This document shows positions 8,418 to 17,143 of a stretch of DNA of 64,000 nucleotides, piece after piece. The position numbers were made by a program, and so were the translations under genes. The stretch comes from Longitalea arenae (lineage in GTDB: Bacteria; Bacteroidota; Bacteroidia; Chitinophagales; Chitinophagaceae): assembly GCF_016924755.1 (NCBI RefSeq), contig NZ_JAFFJX010000005.1, forward strand, positions 372,001 to 436,000, written 5' to 3'. Each line of letters opens with the position of its first letter. The first letter of the stretch is position 1. Below the pieces are notes generated by a model. The model made no database searches. It was given only the letters and a program-made list of their open reading frames with translations, and had not been told where the DNA came from.

Positions 8418-9195
8418 CTTCCATACTGGCCGCTACCAGTTCTGCCACATCAAATACCTTTACCGAATCTTCCTGCTCCTTTTGTTTTACACCATCGGTA
8501 AGCATGGTATTGCAGAAGGGACAGGCGGCGGCTACAATAGGCGCTTCTGTTTCCAGGGCTTCCTGGATGCGTTCCTGGTTAATGCGCAGGTTGCCTTTTT
8601 CTTCTTCCTTGAACATTTGTGCGCCACCGGCGCCGCAGCAAAGCCCTTTCGAGCGGCAGCGTTTCATTTCCACCAGTTCTGCATCCAGTGCTTCCAGCAC
8701 TTTACGCGGCGCGTCATAAATATCATTGGCCCGGCCCAGGTAACAACTATCGTGAAAGGTAATGCGCTTTCCTTTGAATGAACCACCTTCCCTCAAAGTG
8801 ATTTTGCCTTCATCGATCAGTTCTTGTAAAAAACTGGTATGATGGATCACTTCATAAGTGCCGCCCAGTTCAGGGTATTCATTTTTCAGGATATTAAAGC
8901 AGTGCGGACAAGCCGTTACAATTTTTTTAATACCATAACCATTCAGTATTTGAATGTTTTGATACGCCATCATCTGGAACATGAATTCATTGCCGGCCCG
9001 GCGGGCGGGATCACCCGTACAGCACTCTTCTTTTCCCAGCACCGCAAAATTGATCCCTACTTTGGTAAGAATGGTGGCGAAGGCTTTGGTTATCTTTTGC
9101 GCCCGCTGGTCAAAACTTCCCGAACAGCCAACCCAAAACAATATGTCCGGCGGCGTGCCGGCGGCGATCATTTCAGCAACAGTGCGTACTTGCAT
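8413..9195 (-). CDS. (Fe-S)-binding CCG-domain protein (GlpC/HdrB/LctE-like)
   Basis: 260 aa with two cysteine-rich CCG domains, as in HdrB, GlpC and the lactate-utilisation protein LutA, which bind Fe-S clusters or relay electrons. First domain: WVGCSGSF (Cys24), EECCTGDP (58-59), CPHC (96-99). Second domain: HDSCYLGR (Cys151), GLCCGAGG (186-187), CPFC (225-228). The ATG at 9195 (MQVRTVAEM) is preferred over one at 9261, because the extra 22 residues run into the promoter region of the divergent peptidase and look non-conserved. In Bacteroidota this protein usually sits beside a second Fe-S heterodisulfide-reductase-like subunit; none is seen here, so its electron partner is unknown. Confidence 0.88.
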   Translation of the reverse strand: MQVRTVAEMIAAGTPPDILFWVGCSGSFDQRAQKITKAFATILTKVGINFAVLGKEECCTGDPARRAGNEFMFQMMAYQNIQILNGYGIKKIVTACPHCFNILKNEYPELGGTYEVIHHTSFLQELIDEGKITLREGGSFKGKRITFHDSCYLGRANDIYDAPRKVLEALDAELVEMKRCRSKGLCCGAGGAQMFKEEEKGNLRINQERIQEALETEAPIVAAACPFCNTMLTDGVKQKEQEDSVKVFDVAELVAASMEG

Positions 9196-9297
9196 GTGGT
9201 ATACCGGTTTATGTGCCTCAAATATAAGGGAAAGGGCGGCTAATTCATACATATTGACCACCTGTGTATTTGAGAACCCGTTTGTTAGCTAAACGGT

Positions 9298-9305
9298 TAA
9301 ATTTG
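9298..9305 (+). promoter_or_regulatory. -7 promoter box (TAAATTTG) for the S10 peptidase gene
   Basis: Matches the Bacteroidota TAnnTTTG consensus exactly and lies 30 bases before the chosen ATG. A TTTG at 9269-9272 is upstream but at a longer than usual spacing. Confidence 0.5.
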
Positions 9306-9335
9306 ATAACTTTCCATCAGAACAACTACATCATC

Positions 9336-10877
9336 ATGAGAAAAAAACTATCTATTCTTTTCAGCGCTGCCTGCCTCTGTATCTTATCAGTGCAGGCGCA
9401 GAAAAAGGCGGAGGCTGGCCCGCAACCGCCAAAAGTGCAGCCAAAAGGCGAAAAAAGCGACCATACCGTTCGCCTGGCGCTCGACAGCAGTGTGACCACT
9501 TCCAATGTGGTTACTATAAAAGGACAACGTGTGCCCTACACGGCAACGGCCGGTTCCCTGCCCGTTTGGGATGAAAATGGCAAACCGCTCGCAGGCGTGT
9601 TCTATACCTATTACGAAAGATCCGATGTGAAGGACCTGGGCGCCCGTCCGCTGGTCATTTCTTTCAACGGAGGGCCCGGTACTTCTTCTGTATGGATGGA
9701 GATCGGTTATACGGGACCGCGTTTGCTGAAGATCGATGATGAAGGTTATCCCATACAGCCTTACGGATTGCGCGATAACCCGCATTCCATACTCGATGTG
9801 GCCGATATTGTGTATGTTGACCCGGTGAACACCGGTTTTTCACGTCCCGCAGATAAGGATATCCCGGGTTCCACGTTTTTTGGCGTCAATGCCGACATCA
9901 AATACCTCGCCGGCTGGATCAATACATTTGTAAGCCGCTATAAACGCTGGGCTTCGCCCAAATTCCTGATCGGTGAAAGTTATGGCACTACGCGGGTAAG
10001 CGGACTGGCATTGGAACTGCAAAATAACCAATGGATGTACCTGAACGGTGTGATCCTGGTATCGCCAACCGATCTCGGTATTCAACGGACAGGGCCGGTA
10101 GATGTAGCGCTTCACCTGCCTTATTATGCTGCAACCGCCTGGTATCACAAGAAACTGCCGGCCGATCTGCAAAGCAAAGACCTTACCGCCATGCTGCCCG
10201 AAGTTGAGAACTTTACGGTGAATGAACTGATCCCGGCGCTGTCAAAAGGCGGCAGCCTGACAGACGCCGACAGGAACGCCATTGCCGCTAAAATGGCGCG
10301 GTACTCCGGTTTGTCGCAACAATTTATTCTGCAGAACAATCTTGAAGTAGCGCCTTCCGCCTTCTGGAAAGAGCTGTTGCGCGATAAAGGTTATACAGTA
10401 GGCCGGCTCGATAGCCGTTACCTGGGTATCGATAAAAAAGATGCCGGTATAGCGCCGGATTATAATGCCGAACTCAGCCACTGGCTGCATGCATTCACTC
10501 CTGCGATCAATATGTATCTGCGCGATGAACTGCGTTATAAGACCGATCTGAAATATTATATGTTTGGTCCGGTGAGGCCCTGGGACCGCTCAAATGACTT
10601 AACCGGGGAGAACCTGCGCCAGGCGATGGCAATGAATCCTTTTCTGCATGTATTTGTGCAGTCGGGTTACTATGACGGTGCCTGTGATTATTTCAATGCC
10701 AAATACAACCTGTGGCAGATAGATGCCGCTGGCAAATTAAAAGACCGCTTGTCGTGGGAAGGTTATCGCAGCGGGCATATGATGTACCTGCGCAAAGAAG
10801 ACCTGGCAACGGCGAATCAACATTTGCGGGATTTTATTTTAAAAGCGATTCCCGGCGATAAACCGGCGAAATACTGA
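9336..10877 (+). CDS. Secreted S10 family serine carboxypeptidase-like peptidase
   Basis: 513 aa with a signal peptide (MRKKLSILFSAACLCILSVQAQ). The alpha/beta-hydrolase peptidase S10 hallmarks are present: oxyanion region FNGGPGTSS, nucleophile in IGESYGTTR (Ser215), acid in the DGACDYFNAKY region (about 447-451) and His481 in YRSGHMMYL. Family members remove C-terminal residues from peptides. Bacterial members like this one are probably periplasmic or exported. The start at 9336 is chosen because it gives the signal peptide directly; an upstream in-frame ATG at 9264 would bury it. The divergent neighbour is the CCG Fe-S protein. A stable hairpin follows at 10929. Confidence 0.9.
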   Translation: MRKKLSILFSAACLCILSVQAQKKAEAGPQPPKVQPKGEKSDHTVRLALDSSVTTSNVVTIKGQRVPYTATAGSLPVWDENGKPLAGVFYTYYERSDVKDLGARPLVISFNGGPGTSSVWMEIGYTGPRLLKIDDEGYPIQPYGLRDNPHSILDVADIVYVDPVNTGFSRPADKDIPGSTFFGVNADIKYLAGWINTFVSRYKRWASPKFLIGESYGTTRVSGLALELQNNQWMYLNGVILVSPTDLGIQRTGPVDVALHLPYYAATAWYHKKLPADLQSKDLTAMLPEVENFTVNELIPALSKGGSLTDADRNAIAAKMARYSGLSQQFILQNNLEVAPSAFWKELLRDKGYTVGRLDSRYLGIDKKDAGIAPDYNAELSHWLHAFTPAINMYLRDELRYKTDLKYYMFGPVRPWDRSNDLTGENLRQAMAMNPFLHVFVQSGYYDGACDYFNAKYNLWQIDAAGKLKDRLSWEGYRSGHMMYLRKEDLATANQHLRDFILKAIPGDKPAKY

Positions 10878-10928
10878 CCCGGGTCCTTCAAGGTGTGTTA
10901 CAACTTATGTATAGGCGCTAAACGCCGT

Positions 10929-10964
10929 CAGCAAGGGCATCACGCGAGCGGGATGCCCTTGCTG
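10929..10964. terminator. Hairpin between convergent S10 peptidase and HxlR genes
   Basis: Perfect 13-bp stem (10929-10941 with 10952-10964). No strong T-run follows on either strand, so termination is likely but not certain. It is placed to serve both convergent genes. Confidence 0.65.
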
Positions 10965-10992
10965 GTTTAATCCGCGACCTGTAGTTCCCCCT

Positions 10993-11409
10993 TTAGGCGG
11001 TTGGGGAGTGTTCCTTCAATAGTTTCTTCTTCATTTTCTCAACCCTGCGGGGCACACTCTTCCTGGCATCACTTAAAATCATATCCCGGTTTGGATTCAG
11101 TTCAATAGTAGCGTATTTCTCCGACCATAATCCAATACTTAAAATGATGGGCAGCAGGTCGATCCCTTTTTCCGTTAAACTGTAGATGATCTTTTGTTTA
11201 TGCTGGCTGTCTTTTTCTTTCCGGATGATCTTTTCCTTTTCCAGCATAGCCAGCCGGTCGGCCAGCATATTGGTGGCAATACCTTCAGTGGATTGCAGGA
11301 ATTCGTTATAATACCGTTTGCCAAAGAACATGAGATCGCGAATGATAAGCAGGCTCCACTTATCACCAAAAATTTCAATACCATAATTCAATGGGCAATC
11401 CGATCGCAT
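10993..11409 (-). CDS. HxlR family winged-helix transcriptional regulator
   Basis: 138 aa. The sequence begins MRSDCPLNYGIEIFGDKWS, with the N-terminal Cys typical of HxlR/DUF24 regulators, many of which sense electrophiles or redox state through that Cys. The helix-turn-helix and wing follow (FNEFLQS-like region, NMLADRLAMLEKEKIIRK, IYSLTEKG). The ATG at 11409 is chosen over 11496 because family members start just before the SDCP motif and because a TATATTTG box at 11433-11440 would otherwise lie inside the gene. It is divergent from fabF, and the shared region carries an 11-base perfect inverted repeat (11427-11437/11475-11485), a candidate operator for autoregulation and fabF control. Confidence 0.88.
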   Translation of the reverse strand: MRSDCPLNYGIEIFGDKWSLLIIRDLMFFGKRYYNEFLQSTEGIATNMLADRLAMLEKEKIIRKEKDSQHKQKIIYSLTEKGIDLLPIILSIGLWSEKYATIELNPNRDMILSDARKSVPRRVEKMKKKLLKEHSPTA

Positions 11410-11426
11410 ACTGTTACATTTAAAAC

Positions 11427-11485
11427 CACTTGCAAATATAGAGTAGTTTACCGTATCTTTGACACTGCTTGTATTTTGCAAGTGG
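11427..11485. promoter_or_regulatory. Divergent hxlR/fabF promoters flanked by inverted repeat (candidate HxlR operator)
   Basis: Perfect inverted repeat CCACTTGCAAA (11427-11437) and TTTGCAAGTGG (11475-11485). Plus strand: TTG at 11430-11432, 21 bases, then TATCTTTG at 11454-11461, an acceptable fabF promoter lying entirely between and within the arms. Minus strand: TATATTTG at 11440-11433, a -7 box for hxlR overlapping the left arm. Binding to the arms would affect both promoters. Confidence 0.6.
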
Positions 11486-11580
11486 ATGCAAAACACCGAA
11501 CGCCTGAGGCGGAGTGCGGGCTAACGTTATTGTCGAAAGACGAGCCACGGGAAAATGCAGCAATCTAAAAACAATAAACT

Positions 11581-12822
11581 ATGAACAGAGTGGTTGTTAC
11601 CGGCATGGGCGCGCTAACGCCTGTTGGCAACGATGTATCAACGTTTACAAAGAATTTATGGGCAGGAAAAAGCGGGGCCGCACCCATTACGCGTTTTAAT
11701 GCAGAGCGGTTCAGAACGCGCTTTGCCTGCGAGCTGAAAGATTTTAATGCCGCAGCCTTTCTCGATAAAAGTGAATTGCGCAAAACAGATCTTTTTACGC
11801 AATATGCGTTGGTGGCTGCAGACCAGGCCATCAGGGATGCCGGGCTCGACCTGCCGGCTATGGACCCCTTTGACACCGGTGTTATTTGGGGGTCGGGGCA
11901 GGGCGGTATGCAAACCTTTGAAGAGCAGGTGGCCGAATATGTCGAAGGTGACCGCAATCCCCGCTTCAACCCGTTTTTTGTACCCAAACTCATTGCCAAT
12001 ATGGCTTCGGGTATGATCTCTATCAAACACCGGTTGATGGGTATTAATTATACCACGGTATCGGCCTGCGCCACTTCCAATACCGCTATTATGGATGCGC
12101 TGAATTATATCAGGCTGGGTAAGGCGAAGGTGATCATTACCGGTGGTTCCGAAGCGCCGATCACAGAAGCATCTGTAGGCGGTTTTTGCGCCATGAAAGC
12201 TATGTCCACCCGCAATGATGATCCCTTAACGGCATCGCGGCCATTCGATGTGAACCGCGACGGATTTGTAATGGGTGAAGGGGCAGGGGCCCTGGTGCTG
12301 GAAGACTATGAACATGCCCGTAAGCGCGGCGCCAGAATATATGCAGAAGTGGCCGGTGCGGCCATGACCGCCGATGCCTGGCATATGACGGCTACCCATC
12401 CCGAAGGACTGGGCGCTTTTCACGCCATGCGGCTGGCTCTGCAGGATGCCGGCATCGCTGCCGGTGATGTAGATTATGTAAATATGCACGCCACTTCAAC
12501 GCCGGTGGGCGACCTGAGTGAGATCGCTGCTATTACAAAATTGTTTGGCAACGACCTGGCGGCTGTTCACCTGAGCGCCACCAAATCCATGACAGGTCAT
12601 TTGCTGGGGGCCGCCGGCGCCATTGAAGCCATCGCCTCTATAGCAAGTATAAACGAAGGTATTATTGCACCAACCATCAATACGGAACAATTGGACCCGG
12701 AATTACCGGCCGCTATTCAGATCGTACTGAAAGAACCGCTGGAAAAGAAAGTAGATGTAGCGATGAGCAATACCTTTGGCTTCGGGGGACATAACGGCAT
12801 CGTTGTTTTTAAGAGAATGTAA
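11581..12822 (+). CDS. fabF: Beta-ketoacyl-ACP synthase II
   Basis: 413 aa condensing enzyme of type II fatty acid synthesis, elongating acyl-ACP with malonyl-ACP. The catalytic triad is complete: Cys163 in SACATSN, His303 in MHATSTPVGD and His340 in MTGHLLGAAGA. These are the same positions as in E. coli FabF. The length is normal. It stands alone rather than beside acpP or fabH, with a divergent HxlR regulator upstream, so it may be an accessory, inducible copy rather than the housekeeping one. A long hairpin-forming word array follows the stop codon. Confidence 0.95.
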   Translation: MNRVVVTGMGALTPVGNDVSTFTKNLWAGKSGAAPITRFNAERFRTRFACELKDFNAAAFLDKSELRKTDLFTQYALVAADQAIRDAGLDLPAMDPFDTGVIWGSGQGGMQTFEEQVAEYVEGDRNPRFNPFFVPKLIANMASGMISIKHRLMGINYTTVSACATSNTAIMDALNYIRLGKAKVIITGGSEAPITEASVGGFCAMKAMSTRNDDPLTASRPFDVNRDGFVMGEGAGALVLEDYEHARKRGARIYAEVAGAAMTADAWHMTATHPEGLGAFHAMRLALQDAGIAAGDVDYVNMHATSTPVGDLSEIAAITKLFGNDLAAVHLSATKSMTGHLLGAAGAIEAIASIASINEGIIAPTINTEQLDPELPAAIQIVLKEPLEKKVDVAMSNTFGFGGHNGIVVFKRM

Positions 12823-12875
12823 GTGGTTAATAGCAAGACCTTGTTATTAAGCGTGTGTTGGGGACAAAGGTGAAT

Positions 12876-12997
12876 GTGCTAATTGGCTAATTTGCTAATG
12901 TGCTAATGAAGGGCCATGTATTCAATCAGCACATTAGCACATTAGCAAATCAGCAAATTATATTAGCACATCAGCACATTAGCAGATCAGCACATTA
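12876..12997. repeat. Octamer word array with inverted partner (GCTAATGT dialect)
   Basis: Forward words GCTAATTT, GCTAATGT, GCTAATG at 12876-12908, then their complements at 12927-12997. 12886-12908 pairs with 12932-12954 over 22 of 23 bases, across a 23-base loop. It lies downstream of fabF. Confidence 0.85.
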
Positions 12998-13100
12998 AGT
13001 AATTTGAGCGTATCAATCGTTTGCGCAATTTTAGTTTTTCAAATCAATGCTATGGAGTAATTTTTCGCCTTCTTTACAAAAAAGAAGTGGCCCATAGCGT

Positions 13101-13742
13101 ATGAATGCTCTGCAAGTTCCTTATTTGAAGAATCTTGATCAAAATACTCCGTTGCGTGATATTTCGGTTATGCTTGATGGCACGCCAAAGCAGGAATTGG
13201 TATATGCTCCCTGGGCCGAATATCCCTATCATCCCCAGGTGCAGTTTTCCATGGCGCATGGCAGCGATGCGGTATTCATTAAATATTTTGTTAAAGAAAA
13301 AACCATAAGAGCTGTCAACAATACACTTCATTCACCGGTGTATACCGATAGTTGCGTGGAGTTCTTTATTGGGTTTGATGACGAACCAGCCTATTATAAT
13401 TTTGAATTCAACTGCATCGGTACCCCTCTCATAGGGTATGGCGAAGACAAACTCAACCGCAGTTTATTGCCACAGGATATTACGCAACAAATAAAGTATA
13501 AGTCTGTACTTACGAATGACCAAAGCGGAGAATATATTGGCTGGGAATTAACCTTGCTGATCCCCGTGAGCGCCTTCTGTTTTCATAATATACAATCCTT
13601 AAAAGGCCGGAATTGTGTGGCCAATTTTTATAAATGCGGCGATGAACTGCCCGAACCGCATTTTGTAAGCTGGTCGAACATCCAATGGCCCCAGCCCAAT
13701 TTCCACTTAAGGCAGTTTTTCGGCAGCCTGGTATTTGAATAA
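13101..13742 (+). CDS. Carbohydrate-binding family 9-like protein
   Basis: 213 aa, no signal peptide visible. The sequence has the beta-sandwich pattern of the CBM9/DOMON-like group found in Bacteroidota: YAPWAEYPYHPQVQFSMAH, then IKYFVKEKTIRA, VYTDSCVEFFIGFDDE, YYNFEFNCIG, and a C-terminal FVSWSNIQWPQPNFH. In better known members this domain binds sugars, often as part of a secreted glycosidase. Here it is a stand-alone domain of normal length for the cytosolic hypothetical versions. Word arrays lie on both sides. Confidence in the family is moderate and in a real gene high. Confidence 0.82.
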   Translation: MNALQVPYLKNLDQNTPLRDISVMLDGTPKQELVYAPWAEYPYHPQVQFSMAHGSDAVFIKYFVKEKTIRAVNNTLHSPVYTDSCVEFFIGFDDEPAYYNFEFNCIGTPLIGYGEDKLNRSLLPQDITQQIKYKSVLTNDQSGEYIGWELTLLIPVSAFCFHNIQSLKGRNCVANFYKCGDELPEPHFVSWSNIQWPQPNFHLRQFFGSLVFE

Positions 13743-14013
13743 TTAGCTAATTTGCTAATTAGCTGATGTGCTAATGCGCAGAACGTCCACAATACTACCT
13801 TTCCGCCGCCTTGCGCCTAAGAATAGGGTACTGCAGCCTTGTTACTAACACTTCGCCTGTTCCTGAACGCGGTATTTCAATTATCACATTATCAAAATTT
13901 ATCTCCATTATGTTGCATTCTATTGGCCGGTGCGCGAAGCGCCGGAACATCGGTTTGTGAAGCATTAGGTCATTATCACATTATCGAATTATCACTTTAT
14001 CACATTATCAAAA
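13741..14013. repeat. Word arrays between CBM9-like and DUF6089 genes
   Basis: GCTAAT/GCTGAT octamers at 13741-13776 start on the stop codon of the upstream gene. TATCACAT words follow at 13871-13890 and 13966-14013. No credible gene lies between them. Confidence 0.75.
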
Positions 14014-14150
14014 AGTCACATTAAGTTTTGGCTTGAATCTTGCTTACCAACCCCCGGTCAAAAATTCCCGTATCTACCCTTTGCCATAATAATCAACTGG
14101 ATCCGCTATCCCTGGAAACTTCTCAGAAAACATTCATTAAAACCATTTGC

Positions 14151-15026
14151 ATGCGAAAACTTTTGCTCTTGAGCATTTTTTGTCCGGCAATAGCTGTGTC
14201 CCAGCAACGCTTTCATGTTACCCTATTCGGCGGACTATCCAATTACGGCGGCGATCTGCAGGATCGCCAGTTTACCTTACAGCAATCGAATTTTGCTTTT
14301 GGCGCCGGTATCAAATACGATCTTTCACCACATCTCGCCCTGCGCCTGGCGTATAATCACGGATCTGTTGAAGGAGATGATAAAAAAAGCAGCGATCCCG
14401 TATTGCGGGCGCGTAACCTCAGTTATCTGTCTAAGATCAATGAAGGGAACCTGCTGTTGGAATATACCATACTCAATATGGAAGACAGAAAGGTCTCTCC
14501 GTTCATTTACAGCGGGATAACGATCTTTCATTTCAACCCATATGCCTATGATACGCTCGGTAATAAGGTTTTCCTGAAACCGCTCAGCACCGAAGGGCAG
14601 GGCCTGGCTGAATATCCCGACCGCAAACCCTATAAGCTCACCCAGTTCGCCATTCCGTTTGGAGTGGGACTAAAATTCAGGATCAGTGATAACACCATAC
14701 TGGCATATGAAGTCACCGTGCGTAAAACCTTTACTGATTACCTGGATGATGTAAGTAAAACCTATGTTGATGAATTTGCGCTTGCTCAGGCCAGGGGTGC
14801 AAAAGCGGTGGATATGGCCTTCCGCGGCGATGAATTGAAAGACAATGCCACTACATATCCCGGCGATGGTGCTGTGCGGGGCGGTTCAAAATATAAGGAC
14901 TGGTACTATTTTACCGGGTTTACCCTTTATATTGGCCTGGGCTCAGGCAGCGGCAGCGGTAAAGCGTTTGGCGGCCGCTACCGCGGCGGAAGAAGGAATC
15001 AGCTCGGATGCCCGAAAGTGCTTTAA
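14151..15026 (+). CDS. DUF6089 family outer-membrane beta-barrel protein
   Basis: 291 aa with a signal peptide (MRKLLLLSIFCPAIAVSQQ). The mature part begins RFHVTLFGGLSNYGGDLQD, the typical opening of the Bacteroidota DUF6089 barrel family, and continues with short beta-strand repeats (FAFGAGIKYDLSPHLALR, SPFIYSGITIFHF, TQFAIPFGVGLKFRI). The C-terminus is unusual: a Gly/Ser/Arg-rich tail (SGSGSGKAFGGRYRGGRRN) after the last strand. The ATG at 14151 is chosen because it gives a clean signal peptide, whereas the ORF extends to 14040. Function unknown; probably a small outer-membrane porin-like or assembly protein. Confidence 0.85.
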   Translation: MRKLLLLSIFCPAIAVSQQRFHVTLFGGLSNYGGDLQDRQFTLQQSNFAFGAGIKYDLSPHLALRLAYNHGSVEGDDKKSSDPVLRARNLSYLSKINEGNLLLEYTILNMEDRKVSPFIYSGITIFHFNPYAYDTLGNKVFLKPLSTEGQGLAEYPDRKPYKLTQFAIPFGVGLKFRISDNTILAYEVTVRKTFTDYLDDVSKTYVDEFALAQARGAKAVDMAFRGDELKDNATTYPGDGAVRGGSKYKDWYYFTGFTLYIGLGSGSGSGKAFGGRYRGGRRNQLGCPKVL

Positions 15027-15035
15027 CGCCAATCT

Positions 15036-15204
15036 GCTAATGTGATAATATCTGATGGAAGTCCGGATGAGACCCCGATAGGGTGCTTCTTCCGGACGTC
15101 TCATTTCTATTAATCGAGTAAGCAGCCAATCAGCACATTAGCAAATCAGCAAATCAGCACATCAGCACATCAGCACCAGCACATTAGCTAATTATCACAT
15201 TAGC
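15036..15204. repeat. Inverted word array and nested hairpin upstream of ubiD-like gene
   Basis: GCTAATGTGATAAT (15036-15049) and its perfect inverse (15191-15204) enclose a GTCCGGA/TCCGGAC hairpin (15061-15067/15091-15097) and an array of CAGCACAT/TAGCAAAT words (15126-15190). The right arm abuts the promoter of the next gene. Confidence 0.75.
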
Positions 15205-15208
15205 TGCT

Positions 15209-15216
15209 TACCTTTG
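15209..15216 (+). promoter_or_regulatory. -7 box (TACCTTTG) immediately before the UbiD start codon
   Basis: Exact TAnnTTTG match ending four bases before the ATG at 15221, implying a leaderless or nearly leaderless transcript. Confidence 0.55.
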
Positions 15217-15220
15217 CGCC

Positions 15221-17143
15221 ATGTCATATAGAAATCAGCAACATTTTATTGATACATTGGAACAGGCGGGTGAACTGGTACGTATCAAATCCTATGTAGA
15301 CCCCAAATTGGAGATAGCAGAAATTACAGATAGAATTAGTAAAACTACGGGTGGCGGCAAAGCCCTCCTGTTTGAAAATACCGGCTACGATTTTCCGGTG
15401 CTTATGAATGCCTATGGCAGCGAAAAAAGAATGTGCCTGGCATTAGGTGTTAAGCACCTCGATGATGTGGCAAAGGAAATAGAAAAATTGTTTCATTTAC
15501 TGGCTTCGCCCAAAGAAAGCATTATCGATAAATTAAAAGTGCTTCCCAAATTATCGCAGTTTGCCTCCTGGATGCCGAAGGTGAAAAGCGGACGGGGCGC
15601 CTGCCAGGAAGTGATCATGGAAAAACCGGATATTTCCAAACTGCCGGTGATCACCTGCTGGCCCAAAGATGGCGGTCCATTCGTGACCCTGCCCGTTATT
15701 CACACCAAAGATCCCAATACGAATGTGCGCAATGTGGGTATGTACCGCATGCAGGTGTTTGGACCAACCTTAACGGGTATGCACTGGCACAAGCATAAAG
15801 TAAGCGCCCGCCATTTTAATGAATATAAAAAGTTAGGCAAACGAATGCCGGTAGCCGTTGCCCTGGGAGGCGATCCGGTATATGCTTATTCGGCAACAGC
15901 GCCACTGCCGGAGAACGTAGATGAATACATGCTGGCCGGTTTTCTGCGGAAGAAAAAAGTGGAACTGGTTAAATGTATTACCCAGCCTGAAATAGAAGTG
16001 CCGGCGGATGCCGATTTTGTGATTGAAGGATATGTAGAACCTAATGATGAACTTATCTGGGAAGGGCCCTTTGGCGATCATACCGGCTATTATTCATTGC
16101 CCGACTGGTATCCACGCTTTCATATTACGGCCATTACGCACAAAAAAGATCCGGTATACCCCGCTACTATCGTTGGTATTCCACCGCAGGAAGATGCCTG
16201 GCTGGGCAAAGCCACAGAGCGTATTTTCCTGGCGCCAATAAAAATGACCATGGTGCCCGAGATCGTTGATATGGATATGCCTATTGAGGGAGTTTTTCAT
16301 AATCTCGTTATTACAAAGATCAATAAGGAATATGCCGGCCAGGGGCAAAAAGTAATGAACGCCATGTGGGGGGCCGGACAAATGATGTTCAACAAGATCC
16401 TGGTGCTGGCCGATGAAGGTGTAAAGATCCAGGATTATGAAAAGCTGGCGCAGTACGTATTTGCCAATTTGAATCCCGCTACCGATATCTATCTTTCGCA
16501 AGGCCCCATGGATGTGCTGGACCACAGTTGCAGCAAACTGGGCTTTGGCGGAAAAATGTGCATCGATGGCACCCGGAAATTCGATGAGGAAACCGATCCG
16601 GCATTTGAGTTTCCGGTGTTAAGCACAAGATTTGATAAGAAACTACTGCAAGAGCAATTCCCCGAGATAAAAGTGATCAATGATGCCCTGCCGGCCATTC
16701 ATATTCCCTGTTTGATCATTTCGGTAGAGAAGAACCGCAAAGGCCATATCCGCGAGCTGCATCAGCAGTTATGCGCTACCGGTAATATCGAAGGCATTAA
16801 GCTGGTATTGTATGTAGAGCATACGGTAGATGCCAATGACCTGCCGGTTGCTTTATGGCGTTTCTGTAATAATCTCGATCCCCGCCGCGACAGCATCCTG
16901 GTACAGGAACCTGCGCGGCAGATCCCCGGTAAAACCTGGGCCTGTATGGGTTTCGATGGTACTATCAAAACAAAAGAGCTCGATGATTTTCAGCGCGACT
17001 GGCCGAACATCATTGTAGCAGATGACAAGACCATCGCAGCCGTAGATGCAAAGTGGAATAACCTGGGCCTGGGTGAATTCATTCCCTCTCCCTCCCTGAA
17101 ATTCAAAGACCAGATGTATGGCGAAGAAGCAATAGTAAGTTAG
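15221..17143 (+). CDS. UbiD family decarboxylase (menaquinone biosynthesis decarboxylase type)
   Basis: 640 aa prenyl-FMN-dependent (de)carboxylase. Family signatures include VITCWPKDGGPFVTLP, NVGMYRMQVFGPTLTGMHWH, GGDPVYAYSATAPLPENVDEY and the conserved EGPFGDHTGYYS segment that holds substrate- and cofactor-binding residues. The length suits the larger UbiD members of Bacteroidota, usually annotated as menaquinone-pathway decarboxylases acting in the cytoplasm with a UbiX flavin prenyltransferase. No ubiX or men/mqn gene is adjacent, so the substrate is an inference from subfamily resemblance. The -7 box lies four bases upstream of the start. The stop TAG is directly continued by a GTTTGTG word array. 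Confidence 0.9.
   Translation: MSYRNQQHFIDTLEQAGELVRIKSYVDPKLEIAEITDRISKTTGGGKALLFENTGYDFPVLMNAYGSEKRMCLALGVKHLDDVAKEIEKLFHLLASPKESIIDKLKVLPKLSQFASWMPKVKSGRGACQEVIMEKPDISKLPVITCWPKDGGPFVTLPVIHTKDPNTNVRNVGMYRMQVFGPTLTGMHWHKHKVSARHFNEYKKLGKRMPVAVALGGDPVYAYSATAPLPENVDEYMLAGFLRKKKVELVKCITQPEIEVPADADFVIEGYVEPNDELIWEGPFGDHTGYYSLPDWYPRFHITAITHKKDPVYPATIVGIPPQEDAWLGKATERIFLAPIKMTMVPEIVDMDMPIEGVFHNLVITKINKEYAGQGQKVMNAMWGAGQMMFNKILVLADEGVKIQDYEKLAQYVFANLNPATDIYLSQGPMDVLDHSCSKLGFGGKMCIDGTRKFDEETDPAFEFPVLSTRFDKKLLQEQFPEIKVINDALPAIHIPCLIISVEKNRKGHIRELHQQLCATGNIEGIKLVLYVEHTVDANDLPVALWRFCNNLDPRRDSILVQEPARQIPGKTWACMGFDGTIKTKELDDFQRDWPNIIVADDKTIAAVDAKWNNLGLGEFIPSPSLKFKDQMYGEEAIVS

Noticed and set aside
8242-8781. 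179-codon plus ORF
   Set aside because: Word-array sequence followed by antisense of the CCG Fe-S gene.
13839-14024. 61-codon plus ORF
   Set aside because: Composed of TATCACAT-type words; no protein-like pattern.
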